This document shows, in pieces, positions 12,101-23,885 of a stretch of 64,000 nt of DNA. The translations under genes were made by a program, and so were the position numbers. The stretch is taken from NCBI RefSeq assembly GCF_012489685.1, contig NC_080042.1, positions 35,531,158-35,595,157 of the forward strand, written 5' to 3'. Origin of the DNA: Lotus japonicus (Eukaryota; Streptophyta; Magnoliopsida; Fabales; Fabaceae). The notes beneath the pieces were generated by a model. It was not told the DNA's origin and ran no database searches. It saw only the letters and a program-made list of their open reading frames with translations. Every line of letters starts with the position of its first letter. Within the stretch, counting starts at the first letter, position 1.

Positions 12101-15100
12101 CTAGAACAGCCAGTGTTTCTTCTTTGGTTTATGCTGGATTGGTGCATCTAAAACAAAGTAAAGATGATAAATCAATAACTAATATACGCATACTTAATAT
12201 CCTAAAAGACCAAAAGGAACTAAAGTATGATAGAGGATCAGATTTTATGGTGAACAAACCTCGAACTTCATACAGTGAATTGTAATGAACCTCAGACCAG
12301 AAGCTCAACCATATTTCTGCATTGTTGGGAATATAAAGGGAAACAAAGGAGTAAGAGAATGTAAATCTAGTACTACTAACCTTATCAAATTAAAGGCCTG
12401 GGAAAATTTCAAGTATTATAAGCTTGGTTATAAAATATTGAGTTAAAAAAGAGGCTTCGCATTAACTTGATTAAAAGAAGCTCGTAATTTTAACTTATCT
12501 AAGGGAAAAACATGACTTCTGTTGGAAATATATACTTCTCAATTATACCAATTTCATTTATAGTAAAGCAATGGGCTGTTGAATATAGTAGGGCATTGCA
12601 TAGAATCTCAAAACATGACTCTCATTTTATATCAACGTGCTAGAAAAGTTCAAAAATTTGAGTATTCACATGGTCAGTTATAGCAATGGTGATGGTGATC
12701 TTACCACGCTGTGGTGCTTGATACAGTGGCATAATTTCAATGAAACAAGTGTCTCTGAATGATGTCAATAGGCATATCTTCGCTGCAAACTACATTCAAC
12801 AAAGAACATTATCTGAGATTTTGGCAGTAATACACAACAAATGGCATCATATAACAATAAACCAAAAAGAACATTAAGTATGTCAATAAAATTTGATGCA
12901 AAAATCAATAAATCTAAAAAAGCGAATTCTACTTCTGGGTGAATAGAATAGAGACTTAGCAATTTCAATAATATTGCATTACTAGTTTACTACAACAAAA
13001 AATTTCAATATTGAAACATTTTTCCATCTTTTATAAAAAGTTTAGTTTAGGGAAACTCAACTGGAATATAGTTTACTGATACTTCATATCTATCACAACC
13101 TGCCCTCAGTCAATTTGATAGTTTCCTTAAGAGTTACATATATGGATGTATAAACTTATTACACTTCAAATGTGAGACACGGATTGCATAATAAATCATT
13201 GAACTAGTAACACAAAACTGATTACAGATTTTGTATTCTGTGCTGCTATCAAGTCCTTAAAGTCAAAGAACAGATCAACTATATCAAAATCTACTAAATA
13301 TGTCCTTTCAAGAAAAGGACATAGTTTAATGACATTCAACTACTACAATGCATTAACCTACTAAAGCGCCGAAATATAAAATCGTACAGTGAACACAAAT
13401 GTCCATAAATATTTTTTTTTTTTAAACAGAAAAAATACACATTACCTAATGTTATACAAATAACACATAACAATGTTAATCGTATATTTTGCAAGATCAT
13501 CTAACAAATAACGTGTAAGTTTTGTTTGTTCTTCTATCACTAACCAAACAAGTTTTGCTAGGCACACAAATTTTATTTTCAACATTACCAAGCAAAAACA
13601 TATTTGCAACTAGGTTTTCCATCTCAACTTCTAAAACTTCAGTATTCTTCATTAGGCGTAATGCCATGTGGGGAATTCCTAAAATCAACCATACACAACT
13701 GGTATTAACATTAGTGAGAACTTGAGATACATGTTCTTTCAAGACAGAATAAAATCTCAAACCGCAATTACAATGTTGACTAACAGAAATACTTTTTCTC
13801 AATTACCAAGAATGTTTCTTTTGATTAAAAAAATCAAATTGAGATTTTTCATCCAAGTTTAAAAAGAAAATTCTAAACATGGGATAAAAATAGTTGTCAA
13901 TACTTAGCATCCAACAAAAGAAACACTATTTCGAACAAGCAAAACCAACCTTATCAGAAGCTGCCTGTAAGGTAACATGGTCCCCCCATTCTCCTAACCT
14001 GTCATGTTGAGGAAAGGTGGTTAATACTTGATGAAATTGCTACTTAAAAAATCGACAAATGGGATGGCTCATTTAATATATGTTTTAACTGATGGTTCAT
14101 TTGAAAGATACATACTTAGCCATTTTCTTGTAATACCGTTTGTACTTCATTGGTACATAGCATTCATATAAGGAACGGTGATCTTTGAGCTGGCAAAGAG
14201 AAACATTATGCAAATAAGCATCTCAAACCATGTTGACCATATTTAATAGAATAAATCAATTTCAAATTGTTCCACGTATTAGATACAAACGGTTTGTAAC
14301 ATTTCCCGCACATGATTTGATAACTTATGTTTACCAAGTATGCAAATAATATACCTACAATTCTGAGATCTTTCCATTTTATTCTCTTGAAGGATGTCTC
14401 TTATTTTCTTTGGTTATTGGTTATCTACTGCATTCATCCTTAATCAACAATTGTCAACTAATCTTAGGAACTATGAAAGAACAGAACCTCTTCCCCTTCT
14501 ACTCTTCTGAATAAACACTCATTGATTCAAAATTCATACAGCATAAAAGGTTTACAAAGTTAAATAATCACAAGACAAGAAAATCAGATGTCATCATAGC
14601 TGGACATATTTCACAGGCATTATGAATTCCATATGACCAACATCAGAAAAAAAATACCTGTCTTACTATCTCTTTACGGACATGCTTGTGATGTTCAGGT
14701 GACCTATACAGCTGATCTGAAAGTGCACGGAACTGCAATATCCAAAGAATCATCAGTAGGAATTCAAAAGAATTAGGGATAATGCTCATGTCCTGTAAAT
14801 AGTCGCCAAAATAACAAACCTGACAATTTCCGTCTCCAGATACTCTTACTTCACATAGACCATAGATGTTCAACCTGCATGAGTGAAAAGAGTATGATTT
14901 AACATGTCCAACATAGAGTAACTGCTTAGTAGAAATTGGTATATAACATTTTACTATCTAAGCTTATCCACACTATTTTACAAATCAAGGTTCCTTTCAA
15001 AACCCTAATCTTGAGTTGCTAACTCAGACGTTACAGAATACTTACTCTCTACATGCTTTAACAACCAACACTTAATTACCGCTAGAAGAAACAACCCAGC

Positions 15101-18100
15101 AATTACTACCAAGTTAATATCCAGATACAGACAGGTCACTGATTTATTTAGTCTGCCTTTACAATTCCCCTTATGAGTAATGAGGCATTGTGAATTCCAA
15201 CTTTTGTTTATTCCTTGAGATTGAAAGAACGATGGTATTTTGCAATCATCAGAGTTTCTATGGAAGCTTCATTATCGAATTTCACTAGCCATAATTACAT
15301 GGCTTTCCAAATTTCTGCTATATCTACAGTCATGCAGTCATGACACATGCCACACAACTTTCAAGCTGCCTATAAGGAGACGTGTCTATCCCCAAGTCAT
15401 TTATTTTCATTTGAAAAACCATGTTATAATATATCCTATTTCTAATTTTAAACCCAACATAAAAAACCTGGAAATAAAATTTATTCAACCAGTTATGTTT
15501 AAAATTATAAATAAAAAAGATGCAGACTTTCTGTCCATGCTCATCTTTTTAACAGAATCTTTCAACCAAAATGTCAGAGACAGAAACTTAGGCTCGGAAT
15601 TTTTCACAAAAGAAAGCACATTTTATATAATGGAAAGACATACCTCTGAAGCAGACGCTGGTGGTCCATACTGGCATCACTTATGGTGGGGATGAAGGAA
15701 TTTATCCTGGGCACATGCTGTAATTTCAAGAAGTTTGAATCAAGAGAGAACAAATTAAGAAAAACATTAGTATTAAGGGAAGTGCAATGTAAGAAGCAGT
15801 ATGCCCTTTCAAATTATTCAATGTATTTCTTCTCCTCCACTTCCACTCTATGAAAGCTCAAGATATTCGGTGAAAGTATAAAACTGATTTTATTTTTAAC
15901 TTGCTCTACAAATGCCCTCTGGGCTTGAAGTGTGGCTGCTCCCACCCAACTCCCAACCTTGCTCCCACCAGATGGTCATAGAGCTTTGATACCATACAAC
16001 CAACAAAAATTTCCAAAAATTGTAAGGTATCAGGTGAGAGTACATAAACGATTCTATATCTAAGTAATCATGAATAAAAACTGGTCCCTAACTCCATATA
16101 AGTATTAAATATCTGATGTATTATGAACTTATTTTAGGCCTTAATTTAGAGTTAGGTATGTAACCTAAATTGAGAACTAATCTAGGAAGTGTGTCTCCCA
16201 CTAATTTAGGAGTTTACTGTTTATATAGTCTGCACTTACAGATTCAATCCAGAATAACATAGGTTCAGATTATTTCTCTTTCACTTGGTACCAGAGTCCT
16301 AGAGCTACTCTTACACTGGTTTAGCGTTCTAGCGGCTGATATCAGCGTAGACCCATTTCCTTCCGGCCATCAGACAGCTGCGCTGCTGATTCTGTTTGGT
16401 CCGTCTGGCCTTCCTTGTTATTTTGTGATCCCTTTTAGGTTGTGTGTCTTCCTTTTGAGTGGTCATTTGGCTGTTTCTTCACTGCTGCTTCTTGCTTGGT
16501 TCAGTCACCCCTGCTCGTTTTCAATTGACAGCAGCACTGATGCATTTTTCTGTTTCGATTTGATTTTTCCTGGTTCCTTGCTGTTTTCCCAGTCTTTTCA
16601 ATGGCTGAATCTGTCAAAAGTGATTCTTTAAAAAAGAATTCGGTCTCTTTTGCCTTCTCCTGGTCTCCTACCAGTACCTCAAAGAAACTAAACGGGATAT
16701 ATTATTTGGATTGGAAGAGTGCAGTTTTAATTTGGTTTTCGTCCAGGGGTTATATGATCACCTTTCCAAGAAGGTCTCAGACATTCGGAATCTGAGAAAG
16801 AAGAGTGGCAGATGGCTAGCTATCAGCTTGTTTCTTTCTTATAATAGTCCATTGAGCCTAGACTGATTATTCATTTTCATCCATACAATACTTGTTTTGA
16901 TATTTAGAAGAAAGAGGAAACTGTTTATGCCAATGACATGCAAAGCCTTTATGAAATGGCACGTAGTTTATCATCACATAAAATGATAGATTCTGATCCC
17001 CCTTCATTTCTGACCAAGGGATAGTCTCTTTCCTATGAAGACAAACTAATGATGATAAGTGATGAATAAGCTTGATGTTTATCCTTCATGGCCTCTATAA
17101 AGACTGAATCTTTTCAAAATTACCCCTTGGCGAACCGTAAATATTCTTCAAAATTACTCATTGATCATTAAATTCGGGTTCTATCACCAGAGATTGATTC
17201 TCAAACAACTCCCGAGTCTTCTGTTTTAGTCTCAAATTCATCAAATTGTGGAGGTCGAGCTCGTGGCCGTAGAGGTGGTAGTTGTGGCAGAGGTAGTAAA
17301 GGCAACCTCCATCATTCATATTGAGATCGAGATGGAGACACACAAACATCGTTATTGTTAGAAGACCCACATTGGCTAGAGATATGGCATAGATAGCCTT
17401 TACAAGGGTAGAGCAACCCTCAACTTTTGAGCGAGCTTCTGGGTTGAGTTAGGCCTCCCAAATTATAATATGGTATCAGAACCTATATCCTAGATCTGAT
17501 AGTTGGTGGAGACCTCCCAATTTGGGGCAACCTGCAGATGTCCAGCCCTGCAAATCTCACGCTCTAGATGTCCAACCCTGTGCGTGAGGGGGTGTGTTAG
17601 AAGTCCCACATTGGCTAGAGATATGACATAGATAGCCTTTATAAGGGTAGAGCAACCCTCACCCGTGAACTAGCTTTGGGGTTGAATTAGGACTCCCAAA
17701 TTCTAACAATTATCCCTTGTTTCATGGATTCACAGCAAAATTGTCAATGTTGCCCGCTCTCCGGTACATGTTGAATAGAAGATTGAGTTTGGGGAAGATC
17801 GTCTCGTCTTTCCGCTGAATTTAAGGAGTTCCTTAGATTTAAGGAAGCCATGCCTCTTCTGCAGGCACCATAGCACATACGGGTAATTCTATCATTTGTA
17901 TCTCGTAATCTGTTGGATCGTAATTTCTAGGTTTCGGTGCTTCCGATAACTTGACGGGTAATCCCTCACTATTCAGTAAACTATCACCCCCTAAAACACC
18001 TCACATTGTTACTCTTGCTGATGGATCTAAAGCACAAGCCACTGACGTCGGTCAAGCTTTACATCTTCCATTTTTACCTTTAAATTCAGTTCTTGTTGTA

Positions 18101-21100
18101 CCTAGTTGTCCCTTTTAATTTAATATCCACCTGTGAACTTAATCACACTCTAAATAGTTCCATAACGTTTGATTCTGATTCCTTTCTTATACAGGGCTGA
18201 AGTACAGAACATACAATCGGAGTTGGACCTAAATCACAAGTCTATAGTATCAGCAATCTCAAATGTCTACCACATGTGCTGTTTCATAGTCTCCCAATCT
18301 TCTTCATATTTGTATGGGTCACCAAAGTCTAGAAAAGTTTAAGAAAATGGTTTCGAAACTTTCTCATTTAAAGTCCTTGGAGTGTGACTCACGTCGACTT
18401 GGAAAGCATGCTAGGGCATCACTTTTTAACATTATTAATAAACTCGTGTCTCCTTTTGATCTCAACCATTCTAATGTTTGGGGTCCGAATTGTGTTATAT
18501 TGGTTTTAGGATGTAAGTTTTATGTTACCTTCATTGATAAATTTTGAAGATGCACCTGCTTATTCTTAATGAAAGATCATTATGAGTAATTTGGTGCCTT
18601 CAAGACTTTCTGTTCAGAAATAAAAAATCAATTTGGCAAGACAATTCGAATTTTGCAAAGTGATAATGCGAAAGAATATTTCTTTGTGTCGCGTACTTCC
18701 TTCCCGATATCTCATGGCATCATTCACCAGTCCAGATGTCCTCATTCGCCATAAGAAAATGGTATAATTTGATGTAAGCATCGTCACCATGTAGATACAG
18801 CTTGCACTCTTTTAATCAAAGCTAAAGTACCTTAAAAGTTTTTGGAGCAATGTTGTCCTTACCTAATGCTACTTAATCAATCAGGTCATCTGTTGTTCTC
18901 GATAATAAGGTCCCTAATACTATTATTTTTCCTCGGGACCCTCTCTGTGCTATTCCCTCGGGTGTTTGGTTCTACTTTCTTGTTCATAATATTTGTCGTA
19001 GATGTAATAAGTTGGTTGCTCTAGCTATTAAGGGCGTATTTCTTGGGTACTCTCTGACTCAACGGATATCAATGTTATTCTCCCACTACACATCGCTTTT
19101 ATATCAGTCTGGATGTTACCTTCTTTACGGATACGCCATTCTTTGCATTGTTTGCTTTGCCAGACATGACTTCTCATGTACTACCAGTACCACACACAAG
19201 AGTATCGTGCTGTAGAAAATCCTACTTGCAAAGTGTTTAAACTTAAAACACTTTCTTCAGGAGCTGAAGTATTGTGAGATAGGACCTATAGAACTTGCTT
19301 GTCATACCAGTCAGCTATTCAAATCCAAATTCTCAAGAGGGCCAAACATATGGAGGTTGATTGTCACTTCATCAGAGAGAAGATCTGCTCTTGCATCATT
19401 AAGACCTCTTATGTGCACTCTAATATCAACTCGCGGATACATAGACTAAGTTTTAACGAGGTCCTAGGATTTATTGAGTTAGAAAGGTTTTTACCTTGTG
19501 AAGGGTTTTCCCTTGTGAAAGAAGGATATCCTTCTTCGTGTCTTTTATTTTATTTTAAATGATATTCAGAAAATACCAAAAATATTATCCTTTGCTCCTG
19601 TTTCCTTTTGTTTGGCTGTTTGGGGAAAACAAACCCTAACAATATGTAACAAGCTGGATGCATATGATATATACGCACCAGCTTGAGGGGGATTGTTGAA
19701 TATCTAGTTGTATTATGTACTAGTTATATGTATTAATTTGAGATACTATGTCCACAACATATTTAGTGTTAGGTTTGTGATGGATACTTGGAGTTAGATT
19801 GTTAGTTCAGGGTTAGCCTATAAATAAGGGAGTGTGAAGAGGGATTAGGTATCTTTTGGGGATCAATTGAGAATTGGGATTTAGAAGAGTGATGAGTCTT
19901 TTGAATACTCATCTGTTTCTTATACATTTCTTTGTTGAATAATATCAGGGTTCCATCAATTGGTATCTGATAGGTCTAAGGCTAAGCCAGCCCTTAAACA
20001 TGTTAGGAAAAGGACTAGAGATGTGTAATGACATAGTTCAGGGACTAAAGTGTAATAAAACAATTAAGCCAGCTAGTATACAGCTGGCGGTTAGAGTTTG
20101 TTAGAGTGTTAGCTGGCAGTTAGATCTGTTAGTTCAGTAGGCTATATATAGCTATAGCTTGTAGAGGAAGTCATCTTTTGGGAAATAGAATCTGGAACTG
20201 GTTGTGGAACCAGAAGCTGATCATTGGGAATCAGTTATAACCCTAATTGTGTGTTCTTCCCCAAATAGCAATACAATCTTTTTCTCTAGCTTGGAATCTC
20301 AGTGATTCTGGGTTAGCATTCAGTTTTCTATTCCTTTTCCTATCTCTGATTTCTACCAGTGTTAACACTGGTATCAGAGCACCATCCTGGTGCCTGAAAC
20401 CCACGCACTCTGCAAGGTCCTGACAAGGAAAATGGCAAGAAGTGAAACCATTTGGAATCAAGAACGGGAAGAATTGCGACAGGAAAGAGAGGAATTGTGC
20501 ACCCGATTGGAGCTGAACGAAGCTCGAATGAAGAAAGTAGAGGATCTCATTGCTGCACTCGAAGCCAGGCTCGGCGATCAGAGAAGGGAACTCTCCGATG
20601 AAGAAGGCAGCGAGGTTGGACGGGATCGCGAGAATCGCCAGGAAATTGGAAATCCCAATCTTCTCTGGTGACGATGCTCTCGGTTGGACACAGAGGCTAG
20701 AGAGGTATTTCTCACTGAGGGAAGTTTCAGAGGAAGAAAGGATGCAAGCAACACCAGTAGCCTTGGAAGGACGTGCTCTCAGCTGGTTCCAGTGGTGGGA
20801 GCGTTGCAACCCTTCACCAACATGGGAAAGCTTCAAACTAGCAGTGGTAAGACGATTCCAACCCTCCATGATACAAAATCCTTTTGAATTGCTATTGTCT
20901 TTAAAGCAAGGGGGGTCTGTTGATGAATATGAGGAGGAATTTGAGAGATATGCTGGGTCTGTTGATTTCCTGCTCTGTTTCCTTTTCCATGTTTTTGTTT
21001 CAAGTACCCCACCTTGAGGACAAGGTGGATGTTTAGGGGAGAGTATTGACGGGTACTTGGAGTTATTTAGTTAGTTAAGGGTTAGCCTATAAATAAGGGA

Positions 21101-21614
21101 GTGTGAAGAGGGTTTAGGTATCTTTTGGAGATCAATTGAGAATTGGGATTTAGGAGAGTGATGAGTCTCTCGAATACTCATCTGTTTCTTGTACATTTCT
21201 TTGTTGAATAATATTAGGGTTCCATCAGTATGTTATCTATATTAAGCATGAATATATGCAGTATAATGCACTAATCTAGGAAGTGATCCCACAATTTGAG
21301 GAGTGTGTTGTATACATATTCTGGACTTACAGATTCAATATTAACATAAGTTTAGAGTATTTTTCTTTCCCTATAAGCATAACTGCTCCTACTCCAACGT
21401 TTTTGTTATAGTTTGTCGAATAATAGAAATCAGGAGTTCTTACCGCGACAGGTTCCAATTTGGAAAGGCGCCGACCAACTCCGCCATCTAATTTTGCATA
21501 CTCTTCTGACAGCACAAGAGCAATCATCCGGTCATCCTCAATGTCCTGCTGACTGCTAAGGGAAGTTGAACCAGAACTTTCACCCGAATACTGAGTCTGA
21601 GTTCCATTCATCAT
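12101..21614 (-). CDS. OTU-domain deubiquitinating cysteine protease, nine coding exons
   Basis: The family removes ubiquitin from proteins (OTU cysteine protease, related to the small Arabidopsis OTU9-OTU12 proteins). Coding exons on the minus strand are 21614-21444, 15717-15644, 14874-14820, 14732-14658, 14189-14116, 13998-13950, 12789-12705, 12316-12260 and 12147-12101. All introns are GT-AG and the phases fit. The exons total 687 nt: 228 codons plus TAG, with no internal stop. The catalytic loop SGDGNCQFRALSDQL spans exons 3-4 (Asp96, Cys99) and the catalytic His205 is in WSEVHYNSLY in exon 8. The N-terminus has EDDRMIALVLSEEYAKLD and the C-terminus is a basic KKKHWLF. There is no signal peptide or membrane segment, so cytosolic/nuclear. 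Intron 1 (5.7 kb) holds a whole Copia element in the opposite orientation. Start: first ATG of an in-frame ATG-ATG pair after an apparent 5'-UTR acceptor. Exon boundaries were set by eye from family conservation. Confidence 0.93.
15860..16085 (-). mobile_element. Small LTR/TRIM-like relic in OTU intron 1
   Basis: On the minus strand TGGTATCAAAGCTC (15981-15994) is a good tRNA-Met-type primer site. It is flanked by two related short stretches (about 15868-15900 and 16027-16060, sharing the pattern GGTGAAAGTA-TAAA-CGATT-TAT). No coding capacity. It is probably a decayed TRIM or the edge of an old LTR element. Confidence 0.4.
16103..16283 (+). repeat. Left LTR of the Copia element
   Basis: Shares an ordered series of motifs with the split right LTR: CTAATCTAGGAAGTG, GAGGAGT/TAGGAGT, CTTACAGATTCAAT and AACATA(G/A)GTT. 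It ends in CTTTCA just before the primer site. The terminal TG has mutated. Confidence 0.75.
16286..16297 (+). promoter_or_regulatory. Copia primer binding site
   Basis: TGGTACCAGAGT, a variant of the initiator tRNA-Met PBS TGGTATCAGAGC, lies two bases after the left LTR. Confidence 0.65.
16601..19690 (+). pseudogene. Copia gag-pol relic
   Basis: Gag begins at 16601 with MAESVKS and a KLNGIYYLDWKSAV segment typical of the Copia gag N-terminus. An RGRGG-like nucleic-acid-binding stretch follows near 17250-17310. A pre-integrase/integrase stretch at 18314-18547 reads MGHQSLEKFKKMV, GKHARASLFN and NVWGPNCV. The C-terminal RNase H tail KHMEVDCHFIREKI lies near 19345. Many stops and frameshifts, a TRIM insertion and missing RT motifs show that it cannot make a functional protein. 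Confidence 0.8.
17356..17708 (+). mobile_element. TRIM element nested in the Copia relic
   Basis: Two ~115-bp terminal repeats (17356-17470 and 17595-17708) start TGTTAGAAG and share CCCACATTGGCTAGAGATAT. A primer site TGGTATCAGAACC directly follows the first at 17471. The interior is only 124 bp and non-coding, which defines a TRIM. Flanks GTTAT and ATTAT fit a 5-bp TSD with one later change. Confidence 0.85.
20001..20367 (+). repeat. Single LTR of a second family inside the chimeric element
   Basis: TGTTAGG...GTTAACA with matching inverted ends, a TATA context GGCTATATATAGC near 20142, and immediately downstream a perfect initiator tRNA-Met PBS (TGGTATCAGAGC at 20369-20380). No second copy is present, so only the 5' LTR and gag side of that family were taken into the element. 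Confidence 0.7.
20432..20960 (+). pseudogene. Ty3/gypsy gag fragment
   Basis: From the ATG at 20432 a charged coiled-coil segment (EREELRQEREELCTRLEL, KKVEDLIAALEARL) leads into a retrotransposon gag domain. This domain has KLEIPIFSGDDALGW, RYF, ALSWFQWW and FKLAVVRRFQP, ending near EEEFERYAG. Family gag packages the element RNA into virus-like particles. A +1 frameshift at about 20620-20650 separates the two parts. After 20960 the frame runs into unrelated 3' sequence, so protease and pol are absent. Confidence 0.8.
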
Positions 21615-22543
21615 TTCCAGAACTGACTATTTCTTAAAGCTTCCACTGATAACCAAAATTTCACAACAATCCACAGCCACTTAACCTGCAACAATTGACA
21701 GACCAGAGCGATCATTAAATATAAAACATTTCACACTCTCCAATTCGTGTAACAACTGACAAGCCTTCCACAAGTTTAGTCCTTAAAGTCTAATCAGATA
21801 ACACAGAAACGATGCAATCATTTGGAAGATGGGATTGTCAACTGGAAAAGCATAATTAGGGAATTACATACTCCTCCACTTTAAATCAAGACACTGGACC
21901 TATCAGATCAGTTATTCTTTAATTATTGTAAAAAAAAGATTTAAAAAGTTATATTATGAGAAGTGTAGTACTGAGCACTGGAGAACTGAAAAATTGTTTG
22001 AATGTTAGCAAGAAACAAAACCAAAAGCCTGCAAGAGTAAAATCACACACCAAATCTTCAAATTCAATATCTTTGGAATTTGGATATAGCTTGGAATTAA
22101 TACAAGAGAATTATCACATGAAAAGGATAAGATATGGTAATCATCAGTAAACATGTCAAAAATAAAGTGGCAATTGACAAAAAAATCTGCTCAACAAAAC
22201 AATAATGTCAATAGATTAATAGAAATTGACCATTAATTGATGGAATTCAAACGAGAAGAGGTAATTGTAAAAACAAAATCAGATCGTAGATTCTGATCAA
22301 ACCGCACAAAAATAAAATTTGTATATTTTAAAGAAAATATTAAGAAGAACCAAAGAAAAACCTGCGATTCTGTCGAGATTGAATGAGGATGGTTTGTTGC
22401 GATTCAAATATGCGATGAATTGTGGGTGCGATGAAGAAGGAGGAAGCAGTAATTGTGTGATTCAATTGAGAAGTTTTCAATTTTCGCGTTTTGAGGTTTG
22501 TTCAATGAAGCTGAATGTCAATGAGCGCCAGGGGCACGTTATT
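21615..22543 (-). promoter_or_regulatory. 5' UTR, UTR intron and probable promoter of the OTU gene
   Basis: Reading the minus strand, an acceptor TTGTTGCAG near 21688 opens the exon that contains the start codon. A donor CGCAG|GTTTTT at 22362/22361 could end a first non-coding exon lying at about 22362-22500. This would make a 5'-UTR intron of about 670 bp. The Pack-MULE begins at 22544, so it lies within or just upstream of the core promoter. No convincing TATA box was found. Confidence 0.45.
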
Positions 22544-23790
22544 GGACGCGTTTACTATGGACCACTTTTTGGTGGTCTATAGTTACACCACCCCCTTTTT
22601 GACATGCTATTGCAGGTTACCCGGTTTTTTTTTTAAAAAAAAAAATACATATTTATTAATCACAATAATTAATTTGAAATAATTTTAATTAAGTTAATTA
22701 AAACCTAATTCCTAGTAATCTCTCCTCTCTCCTCTTCATCTTCTACCTTCTACCCAGCCTCTGTAACTAACCTCCCTCCCCCAACCTCCTCTCCGACCAC
22801 CACACAACCATCTTCGTCGTGTGTGGTGGGTTTCTCAGACCAGGGGAATGGAGAACCAGATCTGAGTTGCAGAGAAAAAACCAGATTTTGTTCCCAGGAG
22901 CAGCAAAATCGATCATCCACTGCCCAACCAACACCCATCACCTCAGTAACGGCAAAGGCGTGATGAAGAGGTGGGAAAACCAGCAAGTCACAGTGGATCC
23001 GGTGAGAGGGGGTTTGTGATGGTGATGCGGCGTCTCCAGGGTTGCAGATGCATCTCAGACCAAGCAACCATGGAAAGAAAAGCCTTCTTCGACCTCAAAA
23101 CTGACCCCTCAACCGCGAGCTATGGTTGCATGCGGTGGTTCTTGGTTCTCAGATCTGAACCATACCCAGACCTTGCAATCTTGCATCAACCCATCAACCG
23201 AGAGAAGAAGAAGAAAACAGAGGTGTCAGTGATGAAGATGATCTTGGTGGGTGTGGGTTTTCTGCTCCCAGATCTACCCGCACTTCCAATCCACTTCAAA
23301 GCACTCCGACTCCAAACGCCGTCGCATCGAGGAGCTCGAGCGCGAGGTCGATGAAGGCATGGCGCTGCACAAGACGCTGACGGAGCTCGTTCGATCCAAG
23401 GAGTTGTCACTGAGAGCCAGCGAGGAGAAGAGGAAATCCGCGATTGCGAAATTGGAACGCCGCGAGAGTGGAACGGCGTCGCTTTTGGGGAGAATTGATG
23501 AGTTGGAGGAGAGGCTACGGAGGAAAACGCGAGAGGCTGAGGAACTGGAATTGAAGAGGGTGGAGTGCAAGTAAATTACAGGAACAGATTCAAGAGTATA
23601 GAAAAGAAAAGGTTGAAGCTTTGAGAGAGAGAGAGAGAAAAGGGGAGAAGATTAGGGTAATTAATTTACTTAAATATATTAAATATTTTAATTTTGAAAA
23701 AAAGGAAAATAGAATAAAACCTGCTACCGGATCAAAAGGTGAGTGGTGCAACTTTGCACCACCGAAAAGTGGTCCATATTAAATTTTTCC
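22544..23790. mobile_element. Pack-MULE-like TIR element next to the OTU 5' end
   Basis: A 9-bp target duplication, CACGTTATT, lies at 22535-22543 and 23791-23799. The ends form terminal inverted repeats of about 50 bp: over the first 32 bases 26 match, including the core TATGGACCACTTTT and GGTGG, and further in AGTT.CACCAC. A 9-bp TSD with long TIRs is the Mutator signature. No transposase is present. The interior includes a coiled-coil coding piece that looks captured from a host gene. Confidence 0.8.
23251..23574 (+). pseudogene. Coiled-coil gene fragment carried in the MULE
   Basis: The open frame has a strong Glu/Lys/Arg/Leu heptad pattern from about residue 20 on (SKRRRIEELEREVDEG, LTELVRSKELSLRASEEKR, LLGRIDELEERLRRKT), unlike MULE transposase. 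The GC content is also higher than in the surrounding DNA. It is probably an exon fragment of a host coiled-coil protein, cut at both ends. The parent gene was not identified. Confidence 0.5.
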
Positions 23791-23885
23791 CACGTTATTA
23801 GTTAATAAGTTCTTTTCAGATACACACTACACACCAACCAAAATAATAGGAGTAAGAGAAAAAAACAAAAAACAAAATCTACACA

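Larger units (their letters stand above)
19778..21227 (+). mobile_element. Short chimeric LTR retrotransposon nested in the Copia right LTR
   Basis: Two 181-bp LTRs, 19778-19958 and 21047-21227, both run from TGA.GG to GGTTCCATCA. They contain GGTTAGCCTATAAATAAGGG (a TATA context) and differ at roughly a dozen positions. Flanks GTTTG and GTATG fit a 5-bp TSD with one change. A polypurine tract (GGGGAGAGTA) precedes the second LTR. The interior is foreign: it holds one LTR, PBS and gag of a different family. Confidence 0.8.
16103..21372 (+). mobile_element. Degenerate Copia (Ty1) retrotransposon in OTU intron 1
   Basis: The element is flanked by a perfect 5-bp TSD, ATAAG, at 16098-16102 and 21373-21377. 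It contains a left LTR (16103-16283), a primer site (16286), a decayed gag-pol relic (16601-19690), a polypurine stretch GAGGGGGAT, and a right LTR starting at 19694 that is split by another insertion (19778-21227). It lies antisense to the OTU gene. The LTRs are strongly diverged, so the insertion is old. Confidence 0.85.

Noticed and set aside
13497..13802. 101-codon minus-strand ORF in the OTU gene
   Set aside because: It lies in the intron between exons 13950-13998 and 12705-12789, has no OTU similarity, and is not needed to complete the frame.
15240..15695. 151-codon plus-strand ORF
   Set aside because: Antisense to OTU exon 2 and intron sequence; composition is not protein-like.
20243..20869. 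208-codon minus-strand ORF
   Set aside because: Exact antisense of the gag fragment and LTR; gag on the plus strand explains the open frame.
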